Positions 1 through 5,042 are shown, counted from the stretch's first letter. The stretch: 8,745 nt of DNA from DATJQA01 sp041169145 (GCA_041169145.1 JBEEJO010000033.1:1-8745); one strand, 5' to 3'. Notes: generated by a model not told the origin, from the sequence alone. Translations and numbers: made by a program.

Positions 1-83
1 TCGGCCGGCGGTCCGGTCGCGGACGTCCCCGCGACGAGGAGCGCCAGTCCGAGAAGGGCCAGCATGCAGAGGAATGGACGCAT
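1..83 (-). CDS. N-terminus of a secreted protein (partial, runs off the left edge)
   Basis: Only the first 27 codons are in the window. They encode MRPFLCMLALLGLALLVAGT followed by SATGPPA, which is a typical type I signal peptide: a short basic start, a leucine-rich core, and a probable cleavage after the alanine of GTSA. The ATG at 83 is preceded by an AGGT element about 8 nt upstream. An extended -10 promoter lies upstream at 191-220, and the 5' UTR of about 100 nt contains a 14-bp hairpin. The mature protein is not visible, so no function can be given beyond export. A lipoprotein is unlikely because the only cysteine is near the N-terminus and lacks a lipobox. Gene content of the rest of the locus does not predict its role; it stands where rpoB often follows rplL. 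Confidence 0.6.
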   Translation of the reverse strand, partial: MRPFLCMLALLGLALLVAGTSATGPPA

Positions 84-119
84 CCGGTTGCACCTGTCCT
101 TTTGGGGTTAGTCGTGAAA

Positions 120-155
120 GGACACGGAGCGCGGCCCCTTTCGCGCTCCGTGTCC
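120..155 (-). promoter_or_regulatory. Strong hairpin in the 5' UTR of the left-edge gene
   Basis: The arms 120-133 and 142-155 are a perfect 14-bp inverted repeat with an 8-nt loop. It lies between the promoter at 191-220 and the start codon at 83. On the minus strand it is followed only by TTTCAC, so it is a poor intrinsic terminator. The loop contains GGGG, which could pair with CCCC at 104-107 just before the ribosome-binding site, giving a possible pseudoknot. A stabilising or regulatory leader structure is plausible; the exact role is unknown. Confidence 0.5.
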
Positions 156-190
156 GGAGGGAGAGAAGCTGGTACGCAACGTAGGATTTC

Positions 191-220
191 ATAGTATCAC
201 AGCTAATGATATTTTGTCAA
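191..220 (-). promoter_or_regulatory. Sigma-70 type promoter for the left-edge secreted protein
   Basis: On the minus strand there is TTGACA (215-220), an 18-bp spacer, and TGATACTAT, an extended -10 element whose hexamer is at 191-196. Predicted transcription starts near 184, about 100 nt before the ATG at 83. The preceding rplL operon ends at the hairpin at 253-293, so this looks like an independent transcription unit. Confidence 0.65.
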
Positions 221-252
221 TATTATATTCCGGAAAAGGCACTGGGAATAGC

Positions 253-293
253 ATGAACCCCGGCGGGGCCATGTCGGCCCCGCCGGGGTTCAT
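253..293 (-). terminator. Terminator-like hairpin after rplL
   Basis: Arms 253-270 and 276-293 form a perfect 18-bp, very GC-rich stem with a 5-nt loop, 22 bases downstream of the rplL stop. The downstream U-run is weak (CCTTTTCC about 12 nt later), so termination efficiency is uncertain. The position at the end of the ribosomal operon and before the next promoter supports a terminator or an RNA 3'-end stabiliser. Confidence 0.65.
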
Positions 294-315
294 TCGCGCG
301 AAGGAATTCCTTCCT

Positions 316-681
316 TTATTGCAGTTCCGCAACGGCGCCTGCCGCTTCCAACTTCTTCTTCAGCTCTTCCGCCTCTTCTTTCTTGAGGCCTTCCTTCACC
401 ATCTTCGGCGCACTATCCGCAATGTCCTTTGCCTCCTTGAGACCCAGGGCGGTCGCCTCGCGGATGACCTTGATGACGCTGATCTTCTGTTCACCGGACG
501 ATTTGAGGAGCACGTTCCATGCGGTCTTTTCCTCCTCCACCGCCGCGCCAGGGCCAGCGGCCGCAACCGGCATCGCCGCCGAAATACCGAACTTTTCCTC
601 CAGCGCCTTCACCAGCTCGGAAAGCTCCAGGGCGGAAAGTTTCTCTATCTCAGCGATAAGATTATCAAATTTGTTCGCCAT
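316..681 (-). CDS. rplL: Large ribosomal subunit protein bL12 (L7/L12)
   Basis: This 121-residue protein is the stalk protein L7/L12, present as dimers bound to L10 and recruiting translational GTPases to the ribosome. Residues 1-35 form the N-terminal dimerisation helices (ALELSELVKALEEKFG). Residues 36-50 are the Ala/Pro/Gly-rich hinge. Residues 52-121 are the globular C-terminal domain with the family signature KISVIKVIREATALGLKEAK and the closing helix KKEEAEELKKKLEAAGA. The length is normal for the family. The start at 681 has an AAAGGT element about 10 nt upstream and lies 22 nt after the rplJ stop, as usual for an rplJL operon. Expression should follow the L10 leader upstream of the operon. 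Nothing is missing or broken. Confidence 0.97.
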   Translation of the reverse strand: MANKFDNLIAEIEKLSALELSELVKALEEKFGISAAMPVAAAGPGAAVEEEKTAWNVLLKSSGEQKISVIKVIREATALGLKEAKDIADSAPKMVKEGLKKEEAEELKKKLEAAGAVAELQ

Positions 682-703
682 AGTTGTAGTGACCTTTGAG
701 TGA

Positions 704-1210
704 TTATTTCGACTGTTTTGCTTTTTGATCCAGGATATAGAGCAATGTCTTTACGGGCGCCGCGATCATCATCGCGAGCTGCGCAAGGAGCACTTCGCGC
801 GGCGGGAGCGAACCGATCGCGGACACATCCGGCGCGGGCATAAAGATGCCCTTCTTCACATCAAATCCGCCGAGGATCTTTGCGCCATCTATCTTCTTTT
901 CCTTCTCCAGCGCCTTAAAGAACTTGTAGACCGACTGCGCCGCGGCTTCGAGCGACGAGGCGAACACGGCTCCGACCTGCGTCTTCATGTCTTTCGTCTC
1001 CCACGTGAGGCCGTTCTTTTTCAGAACGATCGCGAGGAGCCGCTTTTTCATCACGAACAGCGGATTCCCCGCCTTCTTCAGCTCCGTGCGGAGGTTCCGC
1101 AGATCGGCAGTCCGCACTTTTGAGAAATCAACGAATAAGACGGCCTCGCTTTTCTTAAAGAGACCTTCGCCCTTCGTGACCTCTTCTTGTTTTTGGATCT
1201 TTGTTTTCAT
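704..1210 (-). CDS. rplJ: Large ribosomal subunit protein uL10
   Basis: This 168-residue protein is L10, which anchors L12 dimers to 23S rRNA and, in the L10(L12)4 complex, represses its own operon. Residues 24-60 carry the family pattern: LFVDFSKV, then ADLRNLRTELKKAG and PLFVMKKRLL, the rRNA-binding face. Residues 135-160 (LPPREVLLAQLAMMIAAPVK) lead into the C-terminal helix that holds L12 dimers. The last part (LLYILDQKAKQSK) is short, so it may hold few L12 dimers. The ATG at 1210 lies one base after the TAA of the preceding membrane-protein gene and has no clear Shine-Dalgarno sequence of its own. Translation is therefore probably coupled to that upstream gene. rplL follows after 22 nt. 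Confidence 0.96.
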   Translation of the reverse strand: MKTKIQKQEEVTKGEGLFKKSEAVLFVDFSKVRTADLRNLRTELKKAGNPLFVMKKRLLAIVLKKNGLTWETKDMKTQVGAVFASSLEAAAQSVYKFFKALEKEKKIDGAKILGGFDVKKGIFMPAPDVSAIGSLPPREVLLAQLAMMIAAPVKTLLYILDQKAKQSK

Positions 1211-1211
1211 G

Positions 1212-1484
1212 TTAGTTCATTATTGACCGCGCAAGCGTCCATGCGGCGATGGCGAGCCAGATGACGTTCAGCGCGACGACTTGAGCGTCTTTCTTCACTC
1301 GCGCTTCCACGATGAGACCGAGCGCGCCGAGTGCGTTCAATATCTGGAACGCCGCGCCCGTCGCCACGATCATGCCGGTGCTTGCCAAGATGTACGCAAC
1401 GAGGATTGCGAGCACACCTCCCCATCCCAGCACATCGACAACGCGCTGCTCCGTTGCCTGTTCACTGCGCATTGCTCGCTTCAT
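1212..1484 (-). CDS. Small membrane protein, CBU_0592-like family
   Basis: This 90-residue protein has three hydrophobic segments, at about residues 17-36, 38-60 and 68-86. Its pattern, LGWGGVLAILVAYIL, then FQILNALGALGLI and ALNVIWLAIAAWTL, resembles the small CBU_0592-type membrane family of unknown function; this is recognition by eye. The gene lies between the L10 leader/attenuator and rplJ, and its TAA is separated from the rplJ ATG by one base, so it is part of the ribosomal operon and probably coupled to rplJ translation. The start is uncertain. The annotated ATG at 1484 comes directly after the terminator U tract and 16 nt after GGAGG (1501-1505). An in-frame ATT at 1493 has ideal spacing to GGAGG, and an internal ATG at 1472 is also possible. 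Confidence 0.7.
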   Translation of the reverse strand: MKRAMRSEQATEQRVVDVLGWGGVLAILVAYILASTGMIVATGAAFQILNALGALGLIVEARVKKDAQVVALNVIWLAIAAWTLARSIMN

Positions 1485-1486
1485 AG

Positions 1487-1514
1487 AAAAAATAAAACGG
1501 CCTCCAAAGACCGT
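1487..1514 (-). terminator. Attenuator terminator of the L10 leader
   Basis: On the minus strand, bases 1514-1508 pair with 1503-1497 (7 bp with one G-U) around a TTGG loop, followed by TTTTATTTTTT (1497-1487). This is a classic intrinsic terminator, yet it stands just before a start codon rather than after a gene. Its 5' arm overlaps the 3' strand of the leader's outer stem (1504-1513), so the two structures exclude each other. That arrangement is the one expected for transcription attenuation. The stem also hides the only good ribosome-binding sequence (GGAGG, 1501-1505). Confidence 0.75.
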
Positions 1515-1588
1515 CGGTAGGCCCCGTATTCGGAGCTTTCCTGCGCAGGGCCTATATTCCTTGCGGAAACGCCTGCGGTCTCTGGAAC
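1497..1588 (-). ncRNA. L10-leader-like cis-regulatory RNA
   Basis: The transcript predicted to start near 1588 folds with an outer stem of 10 bp (CCAGAGACCG at 1576-1585 with CGGTCTTTGG at 1504-1513, one G-U). Inside are a GCAA tetraloop hairpin (TTCC/GGAA) and complementary TAGGCCC and GGGCCTA. The core words AGAGACCGCAGGCG and GCCTACCGA match my memory of the L10 leader, which binds the L10(L12)4 complex in Bacillus and other bacteria. Ligand-bound leader would favour one of two exclusive folds and control the terminator at 1487-1514. Placement upstream of rplJ, with one gene between, fits autoregulation. The identification rests on motif and position, not on a covariance search. Confidence 0.75.
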
Positions 1589-1594
1589 ACGTAA

Positions 1595-1623
1595 AGAATA
1601 GCTGAGACTGCTTTGACTGTCAA
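1595..1623 (-). promoter_or_regulatory. Promoter of the membrane protein-rplJ-rplL operon
   Basis: A perfect -35 TTGACA (1618-1623), a 17-bp spacer and a -10 TATTCT (1595-1600) lie on the minus strand. Transcription should begin near 1588, immediately upstream of the first stem strand of the L10 leader. The spacing and the leader position support each other. Confidence 0.8.
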
Positions 1624-1672
1624 GAGACCCGCACACGTAACCTTATGGTCCTTGCGGGCGTTATGGACGATA

Positions 1673-2368
1673 TCAGCGCCCATGGGAGGCCGCATTCCTT
1701 TCGCGATACGCCTTGGTGTACTCGTATATAACGGACCAGAACGCTCCGGCAAAAAAGGCAACGCCGATCTCTTCCAAAGGAACGCCCAGAACCAGGATCC
1801 CCCATGTATGTCTCAAGTCATATGCATGTTCCACAAAACCTTTGAATATCGCGCTGACCACAACGAACACTCCGAAATACAGCACACTGAACATGCAGGC
1901 GCTGACACACATATGTTTCCACAAGTCCCTGCGGAAATAGGCCACAACGGCAGCCCCAACCGCACCAGCGATCATCAAGTTATAAATTGCCCGTTGTGGA
2001 AACATAATCGACATAGCCACATAAGCGAACGCGACTGAAAAGAGCAGATAGTAATGAGAATGGCGGCTATGAGATGCCTTTACCGGTTCCTTGTGTTCCA
2101 CGAAGTCGTAGATGACCGAAGCAATGCCGGTCATCGCGAAAAGAAACACGAAGCTTTCTATGCCTACTCCATAGCGTTGGATAAGGCCGAAAAGCGAATC
2201 GGGATTCCAATATGTCGGCACAAGGAAATAATCGATAAAACCGAACGGCAAACCCCAAAGGCTGGCCCAGAGCAGTTCACGACGCAGGTTCTTCCGTTTC
2301 AAGAATACGAGGAGCCAAAAAACAAGAAGGATCGAACAACCGGTAATGTATGCGTATCTGTAGGGCAT
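1673..2368 (-). CDS. Lycopene-cyclase-domain-like polytopic membrane protein
   Basis: The 231-residue protein has about seven membrane segments (near 8-29, 33-55, 66-88, 105-123, 127-145, 155-176, 188-212). Two similar halves are visible. Residues 69-91 (GIESFVFLFAMTGIASVIYDF) correspond to residues 195-217 (GVPLEEIGVAFFAGAFWSVIYEY). This internal repeat and the PLEE motif resemble the CrtYc/CrtYd-type lycopene cyclase domain, which cyclises carotenoid ends. The first half has IES in place of the paired acidic motif, so activity as a cyclase is uncertain and no other carotenoid gene is in the window. The gene follows the SDR gene by 60 nt on the same strand and may be cotranscribed with it. 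The ATG at 2368 has no clear ribosome-binding site. Confidence 0.6.
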   Translation of the reverse strand: MPYRYAYITGCSILLVFWLLVFLKRKNLRRELLWASLWGLPFGFIDYFLVPTYWNPDSLFGLIQRYGVGIESFVFLFAMTGIASVIYDFVEHKEPVKASHSRHSHYYLLFSVAFAYVAMSIMFPQRAIYNLMIAGAVGAAVVAYFRRDLWKHMCVSACMFSVLYFGVFVVVSAIFKGFVEHAYDLRHTWGILVLGVPLEEIGVAFFAGAFWSVIYEYTKAYRERNAASHGR

Positions 2369-2428
2369 CGGGAAAGCAAACTTTTCGTTCTTGTTCTATC
2401 AGAAAATCGTAAAGCCCCGTCACGAACC

Positions 2429-3169
2429 TCACTGGATCGTCCAACCGCCGTCCACGATGAGCGTTTGGCCCGTGATGTAGTCTGCTTTATGTGAAGCGAG
2501 AAAGACCACGGCGTGCGCGATGTCGGCGGGTTGGCCCATCTGCTTCCAGGGAATCCCGGAGGCTATTGCGGTCTTGGCTTTGTCATCTAAGCCGCCCGAA
2601 GCGCCCGGCGTCTCGATGGCGCCAGGTAGCACGGCGTTCACGTTTATCTTCCGCGGCGCAAGCTCAAGAGCAAGCGCACGAACCATGCCGTTCACTCCGC
2701 CCTTCGTCGCGCAGTAGTGTACGAGACCGGCGAAACCCACCACCGAAGCGATGGATGAAACATTCACGATCTTCGCGCCTTCTTTGAGATGCGGGAGAGC
2801 TGCTTTCGTCATAAGGAAAACGCCTTTCAGATTCACATTCATCACCTTGTCCCAATCTGCCTCTTCCATTTCGGCAAACGGCTTGAAGGGATAGATGCCA
2901 GCATTATTGACCAGAATATCCAAGCGGCCGAACTTCTCGATAGTCTTCGCCACGAGACCGTCGACGTCGTTCTTCTTTGTGACATCGCACACGACTCCGA
3001 TGGCCTGTACGCCTCGCTTCTCTGCCTCTTGAGCTGCTTTGGCGCAATCTTCCTGATGCATATCCGCCACGACCACGTGGCACCCTTCATCGGCTAACGC
3101 GAGCACAATGCCAAGCCCGATGCCCTGCCGACCTCCCGTCACGATCGCTACGTTATCTTTGATATCCAT
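2429..3169 (-). CDS. Short-chain dehydrogenase/reductase (FabG-like SDR)
   Basis: This 246-residue protein is a full-length classical SDR, an NAD(P)-dependent oxidoreductase with a Rossmann fold. The cofactor loop is TGGRQGIG (11-18). D36 after the second strand suggests a preference for NAD over NADP. CDVT (61-64) and NNAG (88-91) are in place. The catalytic set is N113, S139, Y152 and K156 (HYCATKGG). The C-terminus GQTLIVDGGW is the usual substrate-loop end. The substrate cannot be told from sequence: 3-oxoacyl-ACP reductases, sugar dehydrogenases and steroid-type dehydrogenases share these motifs. No fatty-acid synthesis genes are adjacent. The ATG at 3169 lacks a strong Shine-Dalgarno sequence; a TTTACC-N17-TAGAAT promoter lies upstream. 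The lycopene-cyclase-like gene follows. Confidence 0.92.
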   Translation of the reverse strand: MDIKDNVAIVTGGRQGIGLGIVLALADEGCHVVVADMHQEDCAKAAQEAEKRGVQAIGVVCDVTKKNDVDGLVAKTIEKFGRLDILVNNAGIYPFKPFAEMEEADWDKVMNVNLKGVFLMTKAALPHLKEGAKIVNVSSIASVVGFAGLVHYCATKGGVNGMVRALALELAPRKINVNAVLPGAIETPGASGGLDDKAKTAIASGIPWKQMGQPADIAHAVVFLASHKADYITGQTLIVDGGWTIQ

Positions 3170-3208
3170 ATGAATGTTGTTGATGTATGTGAGGAACGAC
3201 CGTGTTCA

Positions 3209-3237
3209 ATTCTACCCCGTCCGACAAGAAGGGTAAA
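3209..3237 (-). promoter_or_regulatory. Promoter candidate for the SDR gene
   Basis: On the minus strand TTTACC (3232-3237), a 17-bp spacer and TAGAAT (3209-3214) resemble a sigma-70 promoter, each hexamer matching at four or five positions. It would give a 5' UTR of about 33 nt. It faces away from the lipoprotein promoter at 3280-3308. Confidence 0.5.
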
Positions 3238-3257
3238 CGGTCATTGCTTAAATCATC

Positions 3258-3286
3258 ATTTCAAGAATAAAAGTGACACTTGAAAT
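3258..3286. promoter_or_regulatory. Operator-like dyad between divergent genes
   Basis: ATTTCAAG (3258-3265) and CTTGAAAT (3279-3286) are perfect 8-bp inverted repeats with 13 bp between, so their centres are two helical turns apart. The right half overlaps the -35 box of the lipoprotein promoter. This fits a binding site for a dimeric regulator. No regulator gene is in the window. Confidence 0.4.
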
Positions 3287-3308
3287 AATCTATTTATAGT
3301 GGTATACG
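3280..3308 (+). promoter_or_regulatory. Promoter of the plus-strand lipoprotein gene
   Basis: TTGAAA (3280-3285), a 17-bp spacer and TATACG (3303-3308), with TG one base before the -10 box, form an extended -10 promoter. Transcription would begin near 3315, upstream of the ATG at 3356. Confidence 0.6.
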
Positions 3309-3355
3309 TTAGCCAGTATTTCGCCGTTGCTCTGCAGCGGCTACGGGAGGGCAAC

Positions 3356-3859
3356 ATGAAGAATATCGGATGGTCCAGGTTTGTACTGGTAACATCCGCT
3401 CTGCTCTTGATCGGATGTGAGAGCTGGTGTCCGTGTGCCAGTCCTTCTGACCCGGGCTGTGGGCCCTCGCCCGCGCCTACGGTTGCGCCCAAGGTCGATC
3501 CGGTTCCGGGCGGGGTGGGCACGGCAACGATCAGCTTCACCTACGTTCCACCGCGCGGGAGCACCAGCAACCTGAGAGGGACTGTCCTTCACGCTCTGCC
3601 GGCTGACCACAAGGTCTTCTGCTGGATCAAGGTGAGCGGCGGCTGGTGGCCCAAACCCACCTTCACCGAACCGTTCACCGCCATCAAGGCCGATGGCTCC
3701 TGGGAGTGCGACATCACGACGGGCGGTGATGACCAGTTGGCCGTCGAGGTCAGAGCGTACCTTGTCACCAAGAACTTCTCTTGGATTTGGCCTCGAGATA
3801 CCGCCATGCCGTCTGTGAACGGCGCGGATGTTCTTGCGGTCGTCATTGCTGAGCGATAG
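3356..3859 (+). CDS. Secreted lipoprotein of unknown function
   Basis: The protein has 167 residues. The start at 3356 is chosen because GGGAGG lies five bases upstream and because the N-terminus is then a textbook lipoprotein signal: MKNIGWSRF, a hydrophobic core, and lipobox LIGC with the modified cysteine at residue 21. An open frame extends upstream to 3299 but begins inside the promoter. After the cysteine comes a Cys/Pro-rich stretch (ESWCPCASPSDPGCGPSPAP), then a globular region of about 110 residues. A tryptophan-rich segment (CWIKVSGGWWPKPTF, then KADGSWECDITTGG) recalls secreted beta-sandwich modules with an aromatic face, but I do not recognise a named family. It is the only plus-strand gene, with its own promoter and terminator, flanked by a truncated gene; it may be a later arrival. 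Confidence 0.8.
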   Translation: MKNIGWSRFVLVTSALLLIGCESWCPCASPSDPGCGPSPAPTVAPKVDPVPGGVGTATISFTYVPPRGSTSNLRGTVLHALPADHKVFCWIKVSGGWWPKPTFTEPFTAIKADGSWECDITTGGDDQLAVEVRAYLVTKNFSWIWPRDTAMPSVNGADVLAVVIAER

Positions 3860-3882
3860 TCCGAACGTTGCTCAGTACGAAC

Positions 3883-3908
3883 CGCCGGTCGGCGAAATCC
3901 GACCGGCG
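3883..3908 (+). terminator. Terminator of the lipoprotein gene
   Basis: CGCCGGTCGG (3883-3892) and CCGACCGGCG (3899-3908) form a perfect 10-bp GC-rich stem with a six-base loop, 23 bases after the stop codon, followed by TTGTGTTG. The T-run is interrupted, so it is a moderate intrinsic terminator. Confidence 0.65.
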
Positions 3909-4009
3909 TTGTGTTGCCGATCCAAGATTTCATTGACAACTTTATAACCTGCCGTGAGGCAAACACGGAAAAAGAATAGCATACCAGCCGGTCGATAAGC
4001 CGTTGCGGT

Positions 4010-4171
4010 TCAAATCGACTTCTTCTCTCCCAATGACGACCACGCCAGAAGCACAAATCCCAATCCCCACGCCACATCCGCCACATCGTTCCTTTTCTTA
4101 ATCAGAGAAACGACGAACCACAAGCTCATGTAGGCCCAAAGGACCGATGCGAGTGTTGCGTAGTAGTTCAC
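4010..4171 (-). pseudogene. Truncated N-terminal fragment of a DUF1295-like membrane protein
   Basis: The frame starts at GTG 4171, overlapping the DUF2177-like stop (GTGA), and ends at TGA 4010 after 53 residues. The segment WFVVSLIKKRNDVADVAWGL then GFVLLAW matches the beginning of DUF1295 proteins (3-oxo-5-alpha-steroid 4-dehydrogenase-like fold), where a lysine/arginine loop precedes a conserved VDxxWGLGF. The family is normally around 250-290 residues long. No continuation is found in any frame downstream, so this is not a simple frameshift; the rest was lost or replaced. The break lies next to the inverted lipoprotein cassette. The frame could still be translated as a 53-residue two-helix peptide. 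A longer upstream in-frame start at 4237 is unlikely because it lies inside the DUF2177-like gene. Confidence 0.65.
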
Positions 4172-4566
4172 AACCCTAACTTTTTCGCGATGAAAAAGGT
4201 CGCCGTCGAAACCAGTGCCGCAAGCGTGGCTCCCCACGCCAGATCAACGATCGTCACGAGAAGCGGCCAATCTTTTGTCAGCGCAAGATTCGTCAAATCG
4301 TACGTGGCGTAGGTAATCAGCCCAAAAAGCGCTCCGTATGCAAGCGCACGCGTCCAGGTGCCCTTTTCGATAGCCGGCGCAATAACAAATACCACCAGGC
4401 CCACAACGAACAAAAGATAAAATATTATCGCCGCTATCCAATTCACATCGGTTTTCATTAAGTAGCCTATCTGGTCTCGATAGAAATTCTTCGCCACAAG
4501 CCCGAGCCAAACCATATCAATAGCGAAAAATACCGGCAGCGCGATGAGGTAAAGTTTTATGAACAT
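4168..4566 (-). CDS. DUF2177-family membrane protein
   Basis: This 132-residue protein has four hydrophobic segments. It carries the hallmarks of the DUF2177 family: DMVWLGLVAKNFYRDQIG (17-34), the aromatic FYLLFVVGLVVF (49-60), TYATYDLTNLALTKDWP (85-101) and VDLAWGATLAAL (107-118). The length is typical, so the gene looks intact. The function of the family is not known. It starts two bases after the TspO stop codon and its stop overlaps the next start by four bases, so the three genes form one translationally coupled operon. DUF2177 and DUF1295 genes are often neighbours in bacteria, in clusters with fatty-acid methyltransferase and oxidoreductase genes tied to membrane or photo-oxidative stress; those partners are not present here. 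Confidence 0.88.
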   Translation of the reverse strand: MFIKLYLIALPVFFAIDMVWLGLVAKNFYRDQIGYLMKTDVNWIAAIIFYLLFVVGLVVFVIAPAIEKGTWTRALAYGALFGLITYATYDLTNLALTKDWPLLVTIVDLAWGATLAALVSTATFFIAKKLGL

Positions 4567-4568
4567 AT

Positions 4569-4964
4569 TTATCTATTCAGATACGTGATCGTTAATTGCA
4601 GGACTGTCGCAAATGAAACCCAGAGTAGATATGGAACTTGAGCATAAGTGATCCAGCGTGCGTGCGGATAAATGGCTGCCATTGCCCAGATAAGCGTGCC
4701 GAGGACGAGGAGGATATCAGCGGCCGCGAGGAGGTTGTTCTTTAATCCGAACTGCAACGGTGTAAACGCGAAATTAAAAACGAGATTGAGGACGAACGGT
4801 AGCGCAACCACGAAAGCAACTTGCTTTTGCCACGCCATTAAAAAAACTTTCCCAAAAGATATCGCTATCAAAACATATAAAAATGTCCACACCGGACCGA
4901 AGAGCCAAGACGGCGGCGACCACGATGGTTTGATGAGTTGCGAGTACCAGTTATAGGTATTCAT
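4569..4964 (-). CDS. tspO: TspO/MBR family protein (tryptophan-rich sensory protein homologue)
   Basis: The 131-residue protein shows the TspO signature: KPSWSPPSW then LFGPVWTFLY (12-30), NLVFNFAFTPLQFGLKN (60-76) and PYLLWVSFATVLQLTITYLN (111-130). TspO proteins are membrane proteins that bind tetrapyrroles and, in some bacteria, act in porphyrin or stress signalling. Typical bacterial members are about 155-160 residues with five helices. This one begins directly at the YxxLxKPxWxPP segment and so lacks most of the first helix, leaving four. No upstream start in frame was seen that would restore it. It is the first gene of the TspO-DUF2177-DUF1295 operon. A TGTTACAAT extended -10 lies so close to the ATG that the mRNA may be nearly leaderless. 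Confidence 0.9.
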   Translation of the reverse strand: MNTYNWYSQLIKPSWSPPSWLFGPVWTFLYVLIAISFGKVFLMAWQKQVAFVVALPFVLNLVFNFAFTPLQFGLKNNLLAAADILLVLGTLIWAMAAIYPHARWITYAQVPYLLWVSFATVLQLTITYLNR

Positions 4965-4970
4965 TTCTTT

Positions 4971-4981
4971 TCAATTGTAAC
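4971..4981 (-). promoter_or_regulatory. Extended -10 element directly upstream of tspO
   Basis: The minus strand reads TGTTACAAT ending about eight bases before the tspO ATG. No good -35 box is seen at 17 bp. If used, transcription starts almost at the start codon. Readthrough from tRNA-Trp is the alternative. Confidence 0.35.
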
Positions 4982-5006
4982 ACGCATTCTTCCGCCTAAT
5001 GATAAT

Positions 5007-5032
5007 GTGAGCGCCCATTAATGAATGCTCAC
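5007..5032. promoter_or_regulatory. Operator-like palindrome between tRNA-Trp and tspO
   Basis: GTGAGC (5007-5012) and GCTCAC (5027-5032) are perfect inverted arms, and the centre ATTAAT (5017-5022) is itself palindromic on the same axis. The four bases between arm and centre are not symmetric. That pattern fits a dimeric repressor site better than an RNA terminator, because the loop would be 14 nt and there is no U tract. Confidence 0.35.
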
Positions 5033-5042
5033 TTTGCAATTG

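Noticed and set aside
214..703. Plus-strand open frames opposite rplL
   Set aside because: They are antisense to an unmistakable L7/L12 gene and have no recognisable domain or ribosome-binding site.
1601..1672. Terminator after the cyclase-like gene (CCCGCA/TGCGGG)
   Set aside because: The six-base stem has a loop near 20 bases and no T-run, and it runs into the -35 box of the next promoter.
3589..4086. 165-codon minus frame across the lipoprotein and its terminator
   Set aside because: It crosses the terminator and promoterless DNA, is Arg/Trp-rich without a family pattern, and opposes a lipoprotein gene with a strong signal sequence.
5007..5032. lac-operator-like sequence (TGTGAGCG)
   Set aside because: The resemblance covers only eight bases on one arm; no LacI-type regulator or lac genes are nearby.
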